A program made the translations under genes and the position numbers. From Ectopseudomonas composti (lineage in GTDB: Bacteria; Pseudomonadota; Gammaproteobacteria; Pseudomonadales; Pseudomonadaceae), in NCBI RefSeq assembly GCF_001567565.1, contig NZ_LSSW01000029.1, forward strand, positions 1 to 64,000: a DNA stretch of 64,000 nucleotides, in the 5' to 3' direction. Each line of letters starts with the position of its first letter. Positions within the stretch are counted from its first letter, which is position 1. The notes under the pieces are model-generated. The model ran no database searches and was not told where the DNA came from. It saw only the letters and a list, made by a program, of their open reading frames with translations. Positions 31,485 through 39,702 of this stretch are shown here, piece by piece.

Positions 31485-32750
31485 TTACAGGCGAATCGAC
31501 AGGCCGTCGGCCAGTGACTGCCGATAGGCGCGCCAGGCCGGCACGCTGCCCATGGCCACGGCGGCGGCGAGAATCCCGCCAAGTAGTTTCCATTCGTAGC
31601 TCGACGGCGCACTGAGCGCCAGGTACAGGCCGTAATTGGCCTGTACGAAGCCCTGGCTGCCAGCGATACCCAGATAGAGCAGCGCGACACCGAAAGCGAC
31701 GCCGGCCAGTGCCAGGGTGAAGGCTTCGAGCACCAGCAGGCTGGCGATATGCCAGGGGCGCGCGCCCACCGAGCGCAGGATGGCCATCTCCCGGCGACGC
31801 TCGTTGAGGCTGGTGAGGATCGCCGTGAGCATGCCGATCAGCCCGGTCAGCACGACGAACAGCGAGACCACGAACAGCGCTTGCTCGGCCGTGCCCATCA
31901 GGCTCCATAGCTCCTGCAGCGCTACGCCGGGCAGGATCGCCAGCAGCGGCTCGCCACGGAACTCGTTGATCTCGCGTTGCAGGCTGAAGGTGGCGATCTT
32001 GCTGTTGAGGCCGAGCATGAAGGCGGTGATCTGCTTCGGCTGCAGATCCATGGCACGTGCCTGATCGGCGCTGACGCGTGCATCGCCACGGGCTGGCATG
32101 CCGTTCTGCCAGTCGATGTGCAGCGCCTCCATGCCGGCCAGGGAGATGTGCAGCGTACGGTCGACCGGTGTGCCGGTGCGTTCGAGGATGCCGACCACGG
32201 TGAAGGGCTTGTCGTCGTGCTTGACCAGGCTGATGGTGGCGACACCGTGCGCCAGAACGATCTTCTCGCCGAGGCTGTAGCCCAGCGCCTGCGCCACTTC
32301 TGCCCCCAGCACCACGTCGAAAGGATCGTCGGAAAATTCACGACCCTGAGCCAGCTTGAGCGCCTGGCCACGGGCGTAGCGGTAGTGCTCGAAGTAGGCG
32401 GTGCTGGTGCCCATCACCCGGTAGCCGCGGTGCGAGTCGCCGAGGGAAATGGGAATGGCCCACTTCACCTGACGGTGGTTGGCGAAGTGCTCGAAGCTGT
32501 CCCAGCGGATGTTGTTGGTGGCATTGCCGATGCGGAAAACCGAGTACAGCAGCAGGTTCACGCTGCCGGAGCGGGCGCCGACGATCAGGTCAGTGCCGCT
32601 GATGGTATTGGCGAAGCTGGCGCGCGCCTCGGTACGCACACGTTCCACGGCCAGCAGCAGGCAGACCGAGAGGGCGATGGCGAACACCGTGAGCAGGGCA
32701 GTGAAGCGACGATTGGCCAGGCTGGCCAGGGCTATGCGTAAAAGGTGCAT
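31485..32750 (-). CDS. ABC transporter permease, FtsX/MacB type
   Basis: The 421-residue inner-membrane protein has one N-terminal helix (about 17-38), a large periplasmic domain (about 40-275) and three C-terminal helices in the FtsX fold (SLMGTAEQALFVVSLFVVLTGLIGML...). The ATG at 32750 lies one base after the ATPase stop. The frame is open further upstream, but that part overlaps the ATPase gene. Its partner is the ATPase at 32752. Together with ZrgA they resemble the Vibrio Zrg zinc system. Confidence 0.85.
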   Translation of the reverse strand: MHLLRIALASLANRRFTALLTVFAIALSVCLLLAVERVRTEARASFANTISGTDLIVGARSGSVNLLLYSVFRIGNATNNIRWDSFEHFANHRQVKWAIPISLGDSHRGYRVMGTSTAYFEHYRYARGQALKLAQGREFSDDPFDVVLGAEVAQALGYSLGEKIVLAHGVATISLVKHDDKPFTVVGILERTGTPVDRTLHISLAGMEALHIDWQNGMPARGDARVSADQARAMDLQPKQITAFMLGLNSKIATFSLQREINEFRGEPLLAILPGVALQELWSLMGTAEQALFVVSLFVVLTGLIGMLTAILTSLNERRREMAILRSVGARPWHIASLLVLEAFTLALAGVAFGVALLYLGIAGSQGFVQANYGLYLALSAPSSYEWKLLGGILAAAVAMGSVPAWRAYRQSLADGLSIRL

Positions 32751-32751
32751 C

Positions 32752-33459
32752 TCAGACCTCGACGGGTTTGGCGGCGCGGTTGAGTTCGGCCAGCGACAGG
32801 TTGCGGTCGAACAGCGGAGCCAGGCTCTGGTCGTGGCTAACGAACAGCAGGCTGGCACCGGCGGCGCGGCATTCGGCGAAGAGCAATTGCAGGAAGGCTT
32901 CGCGGGCGTCGTAGTCCAGTGCCGATGTGGGTTCGTCGGCGATCACCAGCTCTGGCTGACCGATCAGTGCGCGCGCGGCGGCGACGCGTTGCTGCTGGCC
33001 GATGGACAACTCGTCGGCACGGCGGCCGAGCAGGTCGGCGCGCAGGCCGAGGTGATCGAGCAGTGCTGCGGCGGCATTATCGACGCTGCCATGGCGCTGG
33101 CGCGCGCGGTCGGCACGCAGGCGCGAGAAGCGGCAGGGCAGTTCGACGTTCTCGCGCACGGAAAGAAACGGCAGCAGGTTGAACTGCTGGAAGATGTAGC
33201 CGGTGTGATCGACGCGGAAACGGTCGCGGGCACCGGCGGAGAGCTGGCCCAGGTCTTGGCCGAGCAGGCGGATATGGCCGCTTTGCGCCCGCTGCACGCC
33301 GCCGAGCAGGCCGAGCAGAGTGGTCTTGCCGCTGCCGCTGGGGCCTTTGAGAAACAGGGTTTCACCGCGTGCCAGGGTGAAGGTGGGAATATCCAGCAGC
33401 TGCGCCTGGCCGGGCCAGGCGAAACCGAGATCGGCGAGTTCGATCAGAGCTTGGGTCAT
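32752..33459 (-). CDS. ABC transporter ATP-binding protein, LolD/MacB type
   Basis: The 235-residue ATPase has Walker A GPSGSGKTT (about 38-46), signature region ADELSIGQQQRVAAARALI and Walker B ELVIADEPTSALD. The signature serine-glycine is slightly altered (LSIGQ instead of LSGGQ). It powers the FtsX-type permease encoded one base downstream. Confidence 0.88.
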   Translation of the reverse strand: MTQALIELADLGFAWPGQAQLLDIPTFTLARGETLFLKGPSGSGKTTLLGLLGGVQRAQSGHIRLLGQDLGQLSAGARDRFRVDHTGYIFQQFNLLPFLSVRENVELPCRFSRLRADRARQRHGSVDNAAAALLDHLGLRADLLGRRADELSIGQQQRVAAARALIGQPELVIADEPTSALDYDAREAFLQLLFAECRAAGASLLFVSHDQSLAPLFDRNLSLAELNRAAKPVEV

Positions 33460-33553
33460 GGTTTCTTCGAGTCGTCGTTCAAGAAAAGCCGCGTAGGGAG
33501 GCCTGATTGTCTGAGCCTAACTCACGGATGGCGTCAATACCGCCGGAGCAGGT

Positions 33554-33676
33554 TTTGTGGGAGGCGCTTTAGCGGCGAGCTTGCATTCGTAGCCAAAGCG
33601 AGTCGCCACCTGGTTCTCCCACAAAGCGAGTAGGGTGGATGCGGGGCACGTCAGCTACGCGCCCCGATCCACCCTA
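33554..33676. repeat. Two palindromic repeats between ATPase gene and zrgA
   Basis: The first unit (33554-33625) is bounded by TTTGTGGGAG and CTCCCACAAA. The second (33629-33676) is bounded by GTAGGGTGGAT and ATCCACCCTAC with inner GCGGGGC/GCCCCG arms. The second ends six bases before the zrgA stop codon, so it may also stop or protect the zrgA transcript. Confidence 0.75.
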
Positions 33677-33681
33677 CAGCA

Positions 33682-34278
33682 TCAGAACGACAGACGCGGC
33701 TGGGCTGCAGTCAGTTCCGCGCCCTGCTGGCCGCTCGGGCCGATCAGTTGCACATTGACCTTGTGCGTGGCGGGGAAGCGTTTGAACAGCTCGCTCAGAT
33801 CCAGTTCCTTGAGGGCGTCGGCCTGCTTGCAGGAGAGCTCATAGCTGGCTTCGATATCGCTGTGCTCGTGCTCGTGCTCGTGCTCGTCGGCGTCAGCGTG
33901 CTCATGCTCATGCTCATGCGCTTCGTCCTTGTGGTGATCGTGGTCGCCGAACAGCGGGCTGTCCAGCTCCTGCTTGGTCACCTGGCAGGCGCCAGCGGCC
34001 AGGCCGAACAACTCGATGGGTTTTTCCAGCTCGGCTTTGGCGGCGGCCACCTTGGCTTTGTCGGCATCGCTCTTGGCCGCGTGCTCGAAGCCAACGAAGT
34101 TCATCGCCGGGCTGTCGATCTGCAGTTCCAGGGTCTGGCCGTCGAGCGCCACGTTGAGGCTGGCCACGCCGTGCTCGTGCGCACCGAGACTGCCGTGTTC
34201 ATGGTCATGGTCGTCATGGGCCTGGGCAGCAGCCAGGGGGAGCAGGGCGAAGGGTAGGGCGAGCAGCAGATGGCGCAT
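33682..34278 (-). CDS. zrgA: Zinc-binding protein ZrgA (DUF2796)
   Basis: The 198-residue precursor has a signal peptide (MRHLLLALPFALLPLAAAQA). Just after it is a His/Asp-rich run (HDDHDHEHG) and in the middle a longer one (about residues 114-143). Such runs bind zinc. The fold and C-terminal segment match DUF2796, named ZrgA after the Vibrio cholerae zinc-uptake locus. The ATG at 34278 is preceded on its strand by GGAGACC; the earlier in-frame ATG at 34293 lacks such a site. A Zur-type box lies 30 bases upstream. Confidence 0.85.
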   Translation of the reverse strand: MRHLLLALPFALLPLAAAQAHDDHDHEHGSLGAHEHGVASLNVALDGQTLELQIDSPAMNFVGFEHAAKSDADKAKVAAAKAELEKPIELFGLAAGACQVTKQELDSPLFGDHDHHKDEAHEHEHEHADADEHEHEHEHSDIEASYELSCKQADALKELDLSELFKRFPATHKVNVQLIGPSGQQGAELTAAQPRLSF

Positions 34279-34307
34279 GGAGGTCTCCGGCATGAGTGTA
34301 GTTTCTT

Positions 34308-34320
34308 GTTACGTTATAAC
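34308..34320. promoter_or_regulatory. Zur box of the zinc locus
   Basis: GTTACGTTATAAC matches the Zur core GTTATANTATAAC at 10 of 12 defined bases with a full dyad GTTA...TAAC. It lies 30 bases before zrgA and 71 bases before the divergent gene at 34391, so it could control either. Confidence 0.7.
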
Positions 34321-34390
34321 AACTTTTATGCTGGGCTGGCCAGCACACAGGGAGCATGGGAGCATGCAGTTTCCTGACTGGAGGCTGAAC

Positions 34391-34735
34391 ATGATGCGAA
34401 TACGTGGGCGCATCGGCGACTGGCCGGTGGATCTGACGCTGGAGCTGGACGCTGAGGACTGGGCGCAACTGGCGCAGCACGTGGTCGCTACGCCGACACC
34501 CAGCGCGGCGGCAGCGCCCGGCGCCACTGCCGATACGGGCGACGCGCTGTGGCAGACCGCGCTGCAATTGGTGCGCGATGCCGGCCAGGTCGAAGGGCCG
34601 CGGCTAATGACGCAACTGGCCGCTCTGGCTGGCGGAGAGGCTGCCGGTAAGCGCTTGCTGGTACGTCTGCGTCATTGCGAGCAGATTCGCATGGAAACCG
34701 GCGCGGATGCGCCGATCTATCACTGGCAGGAGTAG
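34391..34735 (+). CDS. Conserved small protein of unknown function
   Basis: The 114-residue soluble protein starts MMRIRGRIGDWPVDLTLELDAEDWAQLAQHV. An Ala/Pro-rich linker (about 38-55) separates an N-terminal beta-like part from a helical C-terminal part ending IYHWQE. CTGGAGG precedes the ATG at 34391; the longer open frame upstream has no coding support. No signal peptide or membrane segment is present. It is divergent from zrgA and might share the Zur site. No family was recognised. Confidence 0.6.
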   Translation: MMRIRGRIGDWPVDLTLELDAEDWAQLAQHVVATPTPSAAAAPGATADTGDALWQTALQLVRDAGQVEGPRLMTQLAALAGGEAAGKRLLVRLRHCEQIRMETGADAPIYHWQE

Positions 34736-34818
34736 TCGCCCAGGCTGCACACACTAGCGCTGTGATCGGCGGTGCGCATGGTGCACCTTCACGGCGAGCG
34801 CTATGTAGACCCGAGAGA

Positions 34819-35691
34819 TCAGTAGATCGCCTGATACAGCTTGCGGCGATAGGTGGTGACCAGCGGGTGGTCGCCGCCGAGGAGGTCGAACACCTGCAGC
34901 AGGGTTTTGTGCGGCAGGCCTTCATTGTAGCTGCGATTACGCACGAACAACTTGAGCAGACCGTCCAGCGCCGCTTCGTACTGCTGGCGCGCCAGTTGCT
35001 GTACGGCCAACTGATACAGCGCTTCGTCATCCTCGGCATTCTGTGCCAGGCGGCTCTTGAGCGAGGCCACTTCCGGCAGGTCGGCGGCCTGGCGCAGGAA
35101 GGTCAGCTGCGCCTTGGCGCCGGCCAGTGCCTGCTTGTGCTCGTCACCCTTGACCGCGTTGAGTACGGCTTCCGCTTCGCCCAGTTCGCCGCGCTCGGCC
35201 AGGCAGCGCGCGTAGAGGATCAGTGCGGCGGCGTTCTCGTTGTCTTCCGTCAGCACCTGCTGGAGCAGGGCTTCGGTTTCAGCGAAGCGACCTTCGGCGA
35301 ACAGCGCCTGGGCGGCCTCCATCGGGTCAGCAGCGACAGGCGCCGGTTCGGCAACGTGGGGCTTGAGCATTTCGCGGATCGCCGCTTCCGGCTGTGCGCC
35401 GGCAAAACCGTCCACCGGCTGGCCGTCCTTGAACAGCACCACGGTGGGCAGGCTGCGAATGCCGAAACGCATGACGATATCCTGCTCGATATCGCAGTTG
35501 ACCTTGGCCAGCAGCAGCTCGCCGGCATATTCCTCGGTGATCTTCGCCAGCATCGGCATCAGCGCCTTGCATGGCGCGCACCATTCGGCCCAGAAGTCCA
35601 CCAGCACCGGTTTGTGGAAGGAATTCTCGATCACCAGTTGCTCGAAGTTGGCGGTGCCGGAGATGTCGAAGATGTAGGGGGAGTCGCTCAT
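34819..35691 (-). CDS. ybbN: Thioredoxin-TPR co-chaperone (YbbN/CnoX)
   Basis: The 290-residue protein has a thioredoxin domain (about 5-110) with the motif WCAPCK (C38 and C41), followed by TPR-like helices to the end. E. coli CnoX lacks this redox-active CxxC pair, so the Pseudomonas protein may be catalytically active. The family hands oxidised or chlorinated clients to GroEL and DnaK. The start at 35691 (MSDSPYIFDI) removes an unlikely 8-residue extension. Confidence 0.9.
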   Translation of the reverse strand: MSDSPYIFDISGTANFEQLVIENSFHKPVLVDFWAEWCAPCKALMPMLAKITEEYAGELLLAKVNCDIEQDIVMRFGIRSLPTVVLFKDGQPVDGFAGAQPEAAIREMLKPHVAEPAPVAADPMEAAQALFAEGRFAETEALLQQVLTEDNENAAALILYARCLAERGELGEAEAVLNAVKGDEHKQALAGAKAQLTFLRQAADLPEVASLKSRLAQNAEDDEALYQLAVQQLARQQYEAALDGLLKLFVRNRSYNEGLPHKTLLQVFDLLGGDHPLVTTYRRKLYQAIY

Positions 35692-35745
35692 GGTCGGTCT
35701 CGAAAAGCAGGGCAATGGACTATTAATGCGGGCAGCGTCGTGCGG

Positions 35746-36405
35746 TTACAAGGGGCGTGCGGCGTGATACAGGCTGACTTCGCGAAATTGCGCGGGCTCG
35801 GCCAGGTCCGGCCAGGTGCAGCCGTCCAGCAGCGCCAGGCGCTGGTAGAGCGGATGCTGGAAATCCTTCACCCGTGAATCGGCCACCAGGGCCTGGCGTC
35901 CGCGGCTGAGGAAATGATCGAGCAGCGGCAGGTTGGCGCGATCATAAAGCACGTCGGCGACCAGGATCAGGTCATAACGATCCGCTTCGGTGAAGAAATC
36001 TTCCGAGTAGTTCAGCGTCACGCCGTTGAGTTCGGCATTGGCGCGGCACGCGCTCAGCGCCAGCGGGTCGAGGTCGCAGGCCACTACTTCTGCCGCGCCG
36101 GCCTTGGCGGCGGCAATGGCGGCCACGCCCGAGCCCGCACCGAAATCCAGCACCCGCTTGCCGCGTACCCATTCGGGGCGCTCGGCCAGCCAGCGCGCCA
36201 GCACCAGGCCGCTGGCCCAGCAGAAGCACCAGTACGGTGGCTCTTCGAGGATGCGCCGGGTTTCCTCGGGGTTGAACGCGCGATCCATGTTGCTGGCATC
36301 GATCAGCCACAGGGCGATGTCGCTGCCGGGCAGCTTCTCGGCGACCAGGCGGGCGTCGCCGAGCAGTTCGTGCAGCGCCTGCTGCAGGTGGACCGGAGGG
36401 ATCAT
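35746..36405 (-). CDS. SAM-dependent methyltransferase (ETFB lysine methyltransferase-like)
   Basis: The 219-residue class I methyltransferase has the SAM motif [19 protein letters not shown] (about 84-102), the acidic motif ACDLDPLAL and the DxxY-type motif [10 protein letters not shown]. The layout resembles METTL20/PrmA protein methyltransferases; the substrate is unknown. Its start overlaps the stop of the upstream lipoprotein gene by four bases. Confidence 0.8.
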   Translation of the reverse strand: MIPPVHLQQALHELLGDARLVAEKLPGSDIALWLIDASNMDRAFNPEETRRILEEPPYWCFCWASGLVLARWLAERPEWVRGKRVLDFGAGSGVAAIAAAKAGAAEVVACDLDPLALSACRANAELNGVTLNYSEDFFTEADRYDLILVADVLYDRANLPLLDHFLSRGRQALVADSRVKDFQHPLYQRLALLDGCTWPDLAEPAQFREVSLYHAARPL

Positions 36406-36842
36406 GGTGCCGGCACCAGGTGCAGGACGCCGAGGTCCTGATCGGTCAGTTCGGCGATGGTGCGCGCCGGCAGGCGTTGCACCAGGCGCCCGGAATGGCT
36501 GACGCGGCCGCGCAGCTCCAGGCGCAGGTCCTGCGGTGCGGCCTGGGTTTGCACTGGCAGATGAAACGACAGCGGTTCGCCATCGCCACGCAGATGAACC
36601 TGGCCAAGCAGCGCGCGTGGGCGGCCGAGCATGTCAACGCCGAGCAGGGCCAGGTCGACATCGGCACCTGGCGCGACGCCGAGCAATTCGCCACGCAGGC
36701 TGGGCGGCTGCGCGGCGGCTGCCTTGGCTTCACTCATTGCCGGTGCAGGCGTGGGCTCTGGCGGGGTGGTTCCAGGCGCGCTGGCGCAGGCCACGAGCAG
36801 GCCGCTCAGGGCGAGGGGGAGGAGGTGCAGGGATCGGTTCAT
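36402..36842 (-). CDS. YbaY-like outer-membrane lipoprotein
   Basis: The 146-residue precursor has a lipobox LLVACAS with the lipidated cysteine at about residue 19. A Pro/Ala/Glu-rich linker and a beta-rich YbaY-type domain ([25 protein letters not shown]...) follow. Its function is not known. It forms an operon with the methyltransferase and is divergent from nrdR. Confidence 0.75.
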   Translation of the reverse strand: MNRSLHLLPLALSGLLVACASAPGTTPPEPTPAPAMSEAKAAAAQPPSLRGELLGVAPGADVDLALLGVDMLGRPRALLGQVHLRGDGEPLSFHLPVQTQAAPQDLRLELRGRVSHSGRLVQRLPARTIAELTDQDLGVLHLVPAP

Positions 36843-36965
36843 GACAGGTTCTGCTCTTGGAGGTGCGTCCCCATAGCTTAATTTGTCTTGCTGCCTCGCC
36901 CACGTTTTTCAACGGCCTGCTATGCGCTACCATGGCGCCTTTGCCGCCAAAAGCCCGCGCCTGCC

Positions 36966-37433
36966 ATGCATTGTCCCTTCTGCGCCGCCAACGACACCAA
37001 GGTCATCGATTCCCGTCTGGTCGCCGAGGGCGACCAGGTCCGTCGCCGTCGCGAATGCGTGGCCTGCGGTGAGCGTTTCACCACCTTCGAAACCGCCGAG
37101 CTGGTGATGCCGCGCCTGATCAAGCAGGACGGCAGCCGTCAGCCCTTCGACGAAGAGAAGCTGCGTGCCGGCATGCAGCGCGCGCTGGAGAAGCGCCCGG
37201 TGAGTGTCGAGCGCCTCGAAGAGGCCATCGCCCGCATCAAGCAGCAGCTGCGGGCCACGGGCGAGCGCGAGGTGAAGTCGCTGGTGCTGGGCGAGTTGGT
37301 GATGACCGAACTGAGCAAGCTCGACGAGGTGGCCTACATCCGTTTCGCCTCGGTCTACCGGCGCTTCCAGGATCTCAACGAGTTCCGCGAGGAAATCGAA
37401 CGTCTGGCCCGCGAGCCGTCGAAAAGCCGATGA
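36966..37433 (+). CDS. nrdR: Transcriptional repressor NrdR
   Basis: The 155-residue repressor of ribonucleotide reductase genes has a zinc ribbon (CPFC at residues 3-6 with CVACGERF) and an ATP-cone domain (about 49-139) that senses dATP/ATP. The ATG at 36966 gives the family start MHCPFC. It overlaps ribD by four bases, a common Pseudomonas arrangement. Confidence 0.96.
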   Translation: MHCPFCAANDTKVIDSRLVAEGDQVRRRRECVACGERFTTFETAELVMPRLIKQDGSRQPFDEEKLRAGMQRALEKRPVSVERLEEAIARIKQQLRATGEREVKSLVLGELVMTELSKLDEVAYIRFASVYRRFQDLNEFREEIERLAREPSKSR

Positions 37434-38548
37434 GCGAGCGCGATCATTTGTTCATGGCGCGCGCCTTGCGACTGGCGCGCAAAGGCCTGTACTCCACTCA
37501 TCCCAATCCGCGTGTCGGCTGCGTCATCGTGCGCGATGGGCAGATCGTCGGGGAGGGCTGGCATGCCCGTGCCGGCGAGCCGCATGCCGAGGTTCATGCC
37601 CTGCGCCAGGCTGGTGACAAGGCGCGAGGCGCCACCGCCTACGTGACGCTGGAGCCCTGCAGCCATCATGGGCGTACACCGCCCTGCGCCGATGCATTGG
37701 TTGCCGCGGGTGTCAGCCGGGTGGTCGCGGCGATGCAGGATCCCAATCCGCAGGTGGCCGGCAGCGGTTTGCTGCGTCTGGCTCAGGCCGGTATCGAGGT
37801 CGCCAGTGGCGTGCTGGAAAGCGAGGCACGCGCACTCAACGCCGGGTTCATCAAGCGCATGGAGCATGGGCTGCCGTTCGTGCGGGTCAAACTGGCGATG
37901 AGCCTGGATGGCCGCACGGCCATGGCCAGTGGCGAAAGCCAGTGGATCACCGGGCCGGCGGCGCGCGCCGAGGTCCAGCGTCTGCGCGCGCAGGCCAGCG
38001 TGGTGCTCAGCGGCGCCGATACCGTGCTGGCCGACGATGCGCGACTGACCGTACGCGCCGACGAACTGGGCCTCGGCGCCGAGATGACCGAGCTGGCGCA
38101 GCGCCGGCCGCCGTTGCGGGTGCTGGTCGATGGGCGTCTGCGCGTGCCCTTGAGCAAGACTTTTTTCCAGGTCGGCCCCGCGCTGGTGGCGACCTGTGCG
38201 GCGGCTACCGCCCGTGATCGCTACCAGGAAGACGGCCATGAGCTGCTCGCGGTGCCGGGCAGCAATGGTCATGTCGACCTGCGCAAGCTGTTGCTGGAAC
38301 TCGCCAGTCGTGGCGTCAACGAGGTGCTGGTGGAGGCTGGGCCGCGTCTGGCCGGCGCTTTCGCGCGTGCAGGGTTGGTGGACGAGTACCGAATCTTCAT
38401 GGCGCCGAAGCTGCTGGGTTCCAGCGCGCGGGCGCTGCTCGACCTGCCGCTCAACCGCATGGCCGAGGCGCCAGAGTTGCAGATTCTCGATATTCGCGCG
38501 GTGGGCGACGACTGGCAGATCACGGCGGTGCCCAAGGCGCGCAGCTAG
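37430..38548 (+). CDS. ribD: Riboflavin biosynthesis protein RibD (deaminase/reductase)
   Basis: The 372-residue bifunctional enzyme carries out steps two and three after GTP cyclohydrolase II. The N-terminal deaminase holds the zinc site HAEVHAL (about 50-56) with [11 protein letters not shown]. The C-terminal reductase (about 148-365) includes [13 protein letters not shown]. The start overlaps nrdR. The gene lies upstream of the FMN riboswitch and is therefore not under its control. Confidence 0.96.
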   Translation: MSERDHLFMARALRLARKGLYSTHPNPRVGCVIVRDGQIVGEGWHARAGEPHAEVHALRQAGDKARGATAYVTLEPCSHHGRTPPCADALVAAGVSRVVAAMQDPNPQVAGSGLLRLAQAGIEVASGVLESEARALNAGFIKRMEHGLPFVRVKLAMSLDGRTAMASGESQWITGPAARAEVQRLRAQASVVLSGADTVLADDARLTVRADELGLGAEMTELAQRRPPLRVLVDGRLRVPLSKTFFQVGPALVATCAAATARDRYQEDGHELLAVPGSNGHVDLRKLLLELASRGVNEVLVEAGPRLAGAFARAGLVDEYRIFMAPKLLGSSARALLDLPLNRMAEAPELQILDIRAVGDDWQITAVPKARS

Positions 38549-38747
38549 CCTGCATGGTCGGTAGGCGCGGATTTATCCGCGACAGGCGCTGGCGCCGCAG
38601 CCGTGAGGATCGCGAATGAAGCGCAACGCCGCCCGAGATCCGGCAAGCGCATGGGTATGCGCGACATCGCCGCAAACGGCCCGTACCGGCAGCATGCGCC
38701 GCGATAATAAATATGGTAAAACGCCACGCGGCCCTTTGAGGGCCGCA
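38549..38747. repeat. REP-containing spacer between ribD and the FMN riboswitch
   Basis: This 199-base gap begins with GTAGGCGCGGATTTATCCGCGAC, a REP-type unit also seen near 30728. The rest holds several GC-rich dyads. Just before the riboswitch is GCGGCCCTTTGAGGGCCGC (38729-38745), a strong hairpin. A promoter for ribE must lie here, and the AT-rich run GATAATAAATATGG near 38703 is the best -10 region. No gene was seen. Confidence 0.5.
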
Positions 38748-38897
38748 ACGTTCTCAGGGCGGGGTGCAATTCCCCACCGGCGGTGATGGTTCGCAGAGCC
38801 TAGCCCGCGAGCGCTCGCCATGGCATCTGCCATGCGAGGTCAAGCAGACCCGGTGTGATTCCGGGGCCGACGGTATAGTCCGGATAAAGAGAGAGCG
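38748..38897 (+). promoter_or_regulatory. FMN riboswitch (RFN element)
   Basis: The aptamer core is clear: TTCTCAGGGCGGGGTGCAATTCCCCACCGGCGGT, then AGCCTAGCCCGCGAGCG, then GACCCGGTGTGATTCCGGGGCCGACGGTATAGTCCGGAT and AGAGAGAGCG. FMN binding normally lowers expression of downstream riboflavin genes, here ribE and probably ribB. Confidence 0.95.
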
Positions 38898-38956
38898 GGA
38901 TTCCCTCCCCGGGCGGTCTATGCCAGCCTGTGAAATCCCTATCGATCGGCATTTGC

Positions 38957-38980
38957 CCTGTTTTTGACCAAAACAGGAGT
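38957..38980 (+). promoter_or_regulatory. Hairpin that can hide the ribosome-binding site downstream of the riboswitch
   Basis: CCTGTTTT (38957-38964) and AAAACAGG (38970-38977) form a perfect 8-base stem with loop TGACC. The stem covers the first two bases of the GGAG (38976-38979) that serves the small ORF at 38987. This looks like the expression platform. Confidence 0.6.
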
Positions 38981-38986
38981 TCGTCC

Positions 38987-39043
38987 ATGCTGTTCAGCAC
39001 CATCTTCAACGTGAAACCGGAGGGCGCATGTTCACCGGCATAA
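38987..39043 (+). CDS. Putative 18-residue leader peptide overlapping ribE
   Basis: The ORF MLFSTIFNVKPEGACSPA begins at an ATG seven bases after CAGGAG and runs, in another frame, over the ribE ribosome-binding site and start. It stops 13 bases inside ribE. The arrangement would couple ribE translation to that of the leader. It is too short to judge by codon use; the call rests on the ribosome-binding site and position. Confidence 0.5.
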   Translation: MLFSTIFNVKPEGACSPA

Positions 39044-39690
39044 TCGAAGCCATTGGCAGTATCCGCGCCATGACGCCCAAAGGCGGCGATGTGCGTGTCT
39101 ACGTGGCCACCGGCAAACTCGATCTGGGTGACGTCAAGCTCGGTGACAGTATCGCCGTCAACGGCATCTGCCTGACCGCAGTTGAGCTGCCCGGCGACGG
39201 CTTCTGGGCCGACGTCAGCCGCGAGACGCTGGCGCGCACCGCCTTCGTCGATCTCAAGCCTGGCAGCGCCGTGAACCTGGAAAAGGCCCTGACGCCGACC
39301 AGCCGCCTTGGCGGGCACCTGGTCAGCGGTCACGTCGACGGCGTCGGCGAAATCGTTTCGCGCGCCGATAACGCCCGTGCCGTGCAGTTCAAGGTGCGCG
39401 CCCCGCGCGAGTTGGCCAAGTACATTGCGCACAAGGGGTCGATCACCGTCGATGGCACCAGCCTGACCGTCAACGCGGTCGATGGCGCCGAGTTCGAGCT
39501 GACCATCGTTCCCCATACCCTTGCCGAGACCATCATGGTCGACTACCAGGCAGGGCGTAAGGTCAACCTGGAGGTCGATCTGCTGGCCCGTTATCTGGAG
39601 CGTCTGTTGCTCGGTGACAAGGCCGCCGAATCCAAGGCCTCGGGCCTCACCGAGAGCTTTCTTGCCGAACACGGCTACCTGAAGAATTGA
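39028..39690 (+). CDS. ribE: Riboflavin synthase alpha subunit
   Basis: The 220-residue enzyme dismutates two 6,7-dimethyl-8-ribityllumazine molecules into riboflavin. Two lumazine-binding repeats are visible, starting MFTGIIEAIGSI and GHLVSGHVDGVGEI. GGAGGG lies four bases before the start. It is controlled by the FMN riboswitch. The gene is called ribC in some Pseudomonas annotations. Confidence 0.96.
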   Translation: MFTGIIEAIGSIRAMTPKGGDVRVYVATGKLDLGDVKLGDSIAVNGICLTAVELPGDGFWADVSRETLARTAFVDLKPGSAVNLEKALTPTSRLGGHLVSGHVDGVGEIVSRADNARAVQFKVRAPRELAKYIAHKGSITVDGTSLTVNAVDGAEFELTIVPHTLAETIMVDYQAGRKVNLEVDLLARYLERLLLGDKAAESKASGLTESFLAEHGYLKN

Positions 39691-39702
39691 GGAGACGCCC
39701 CG

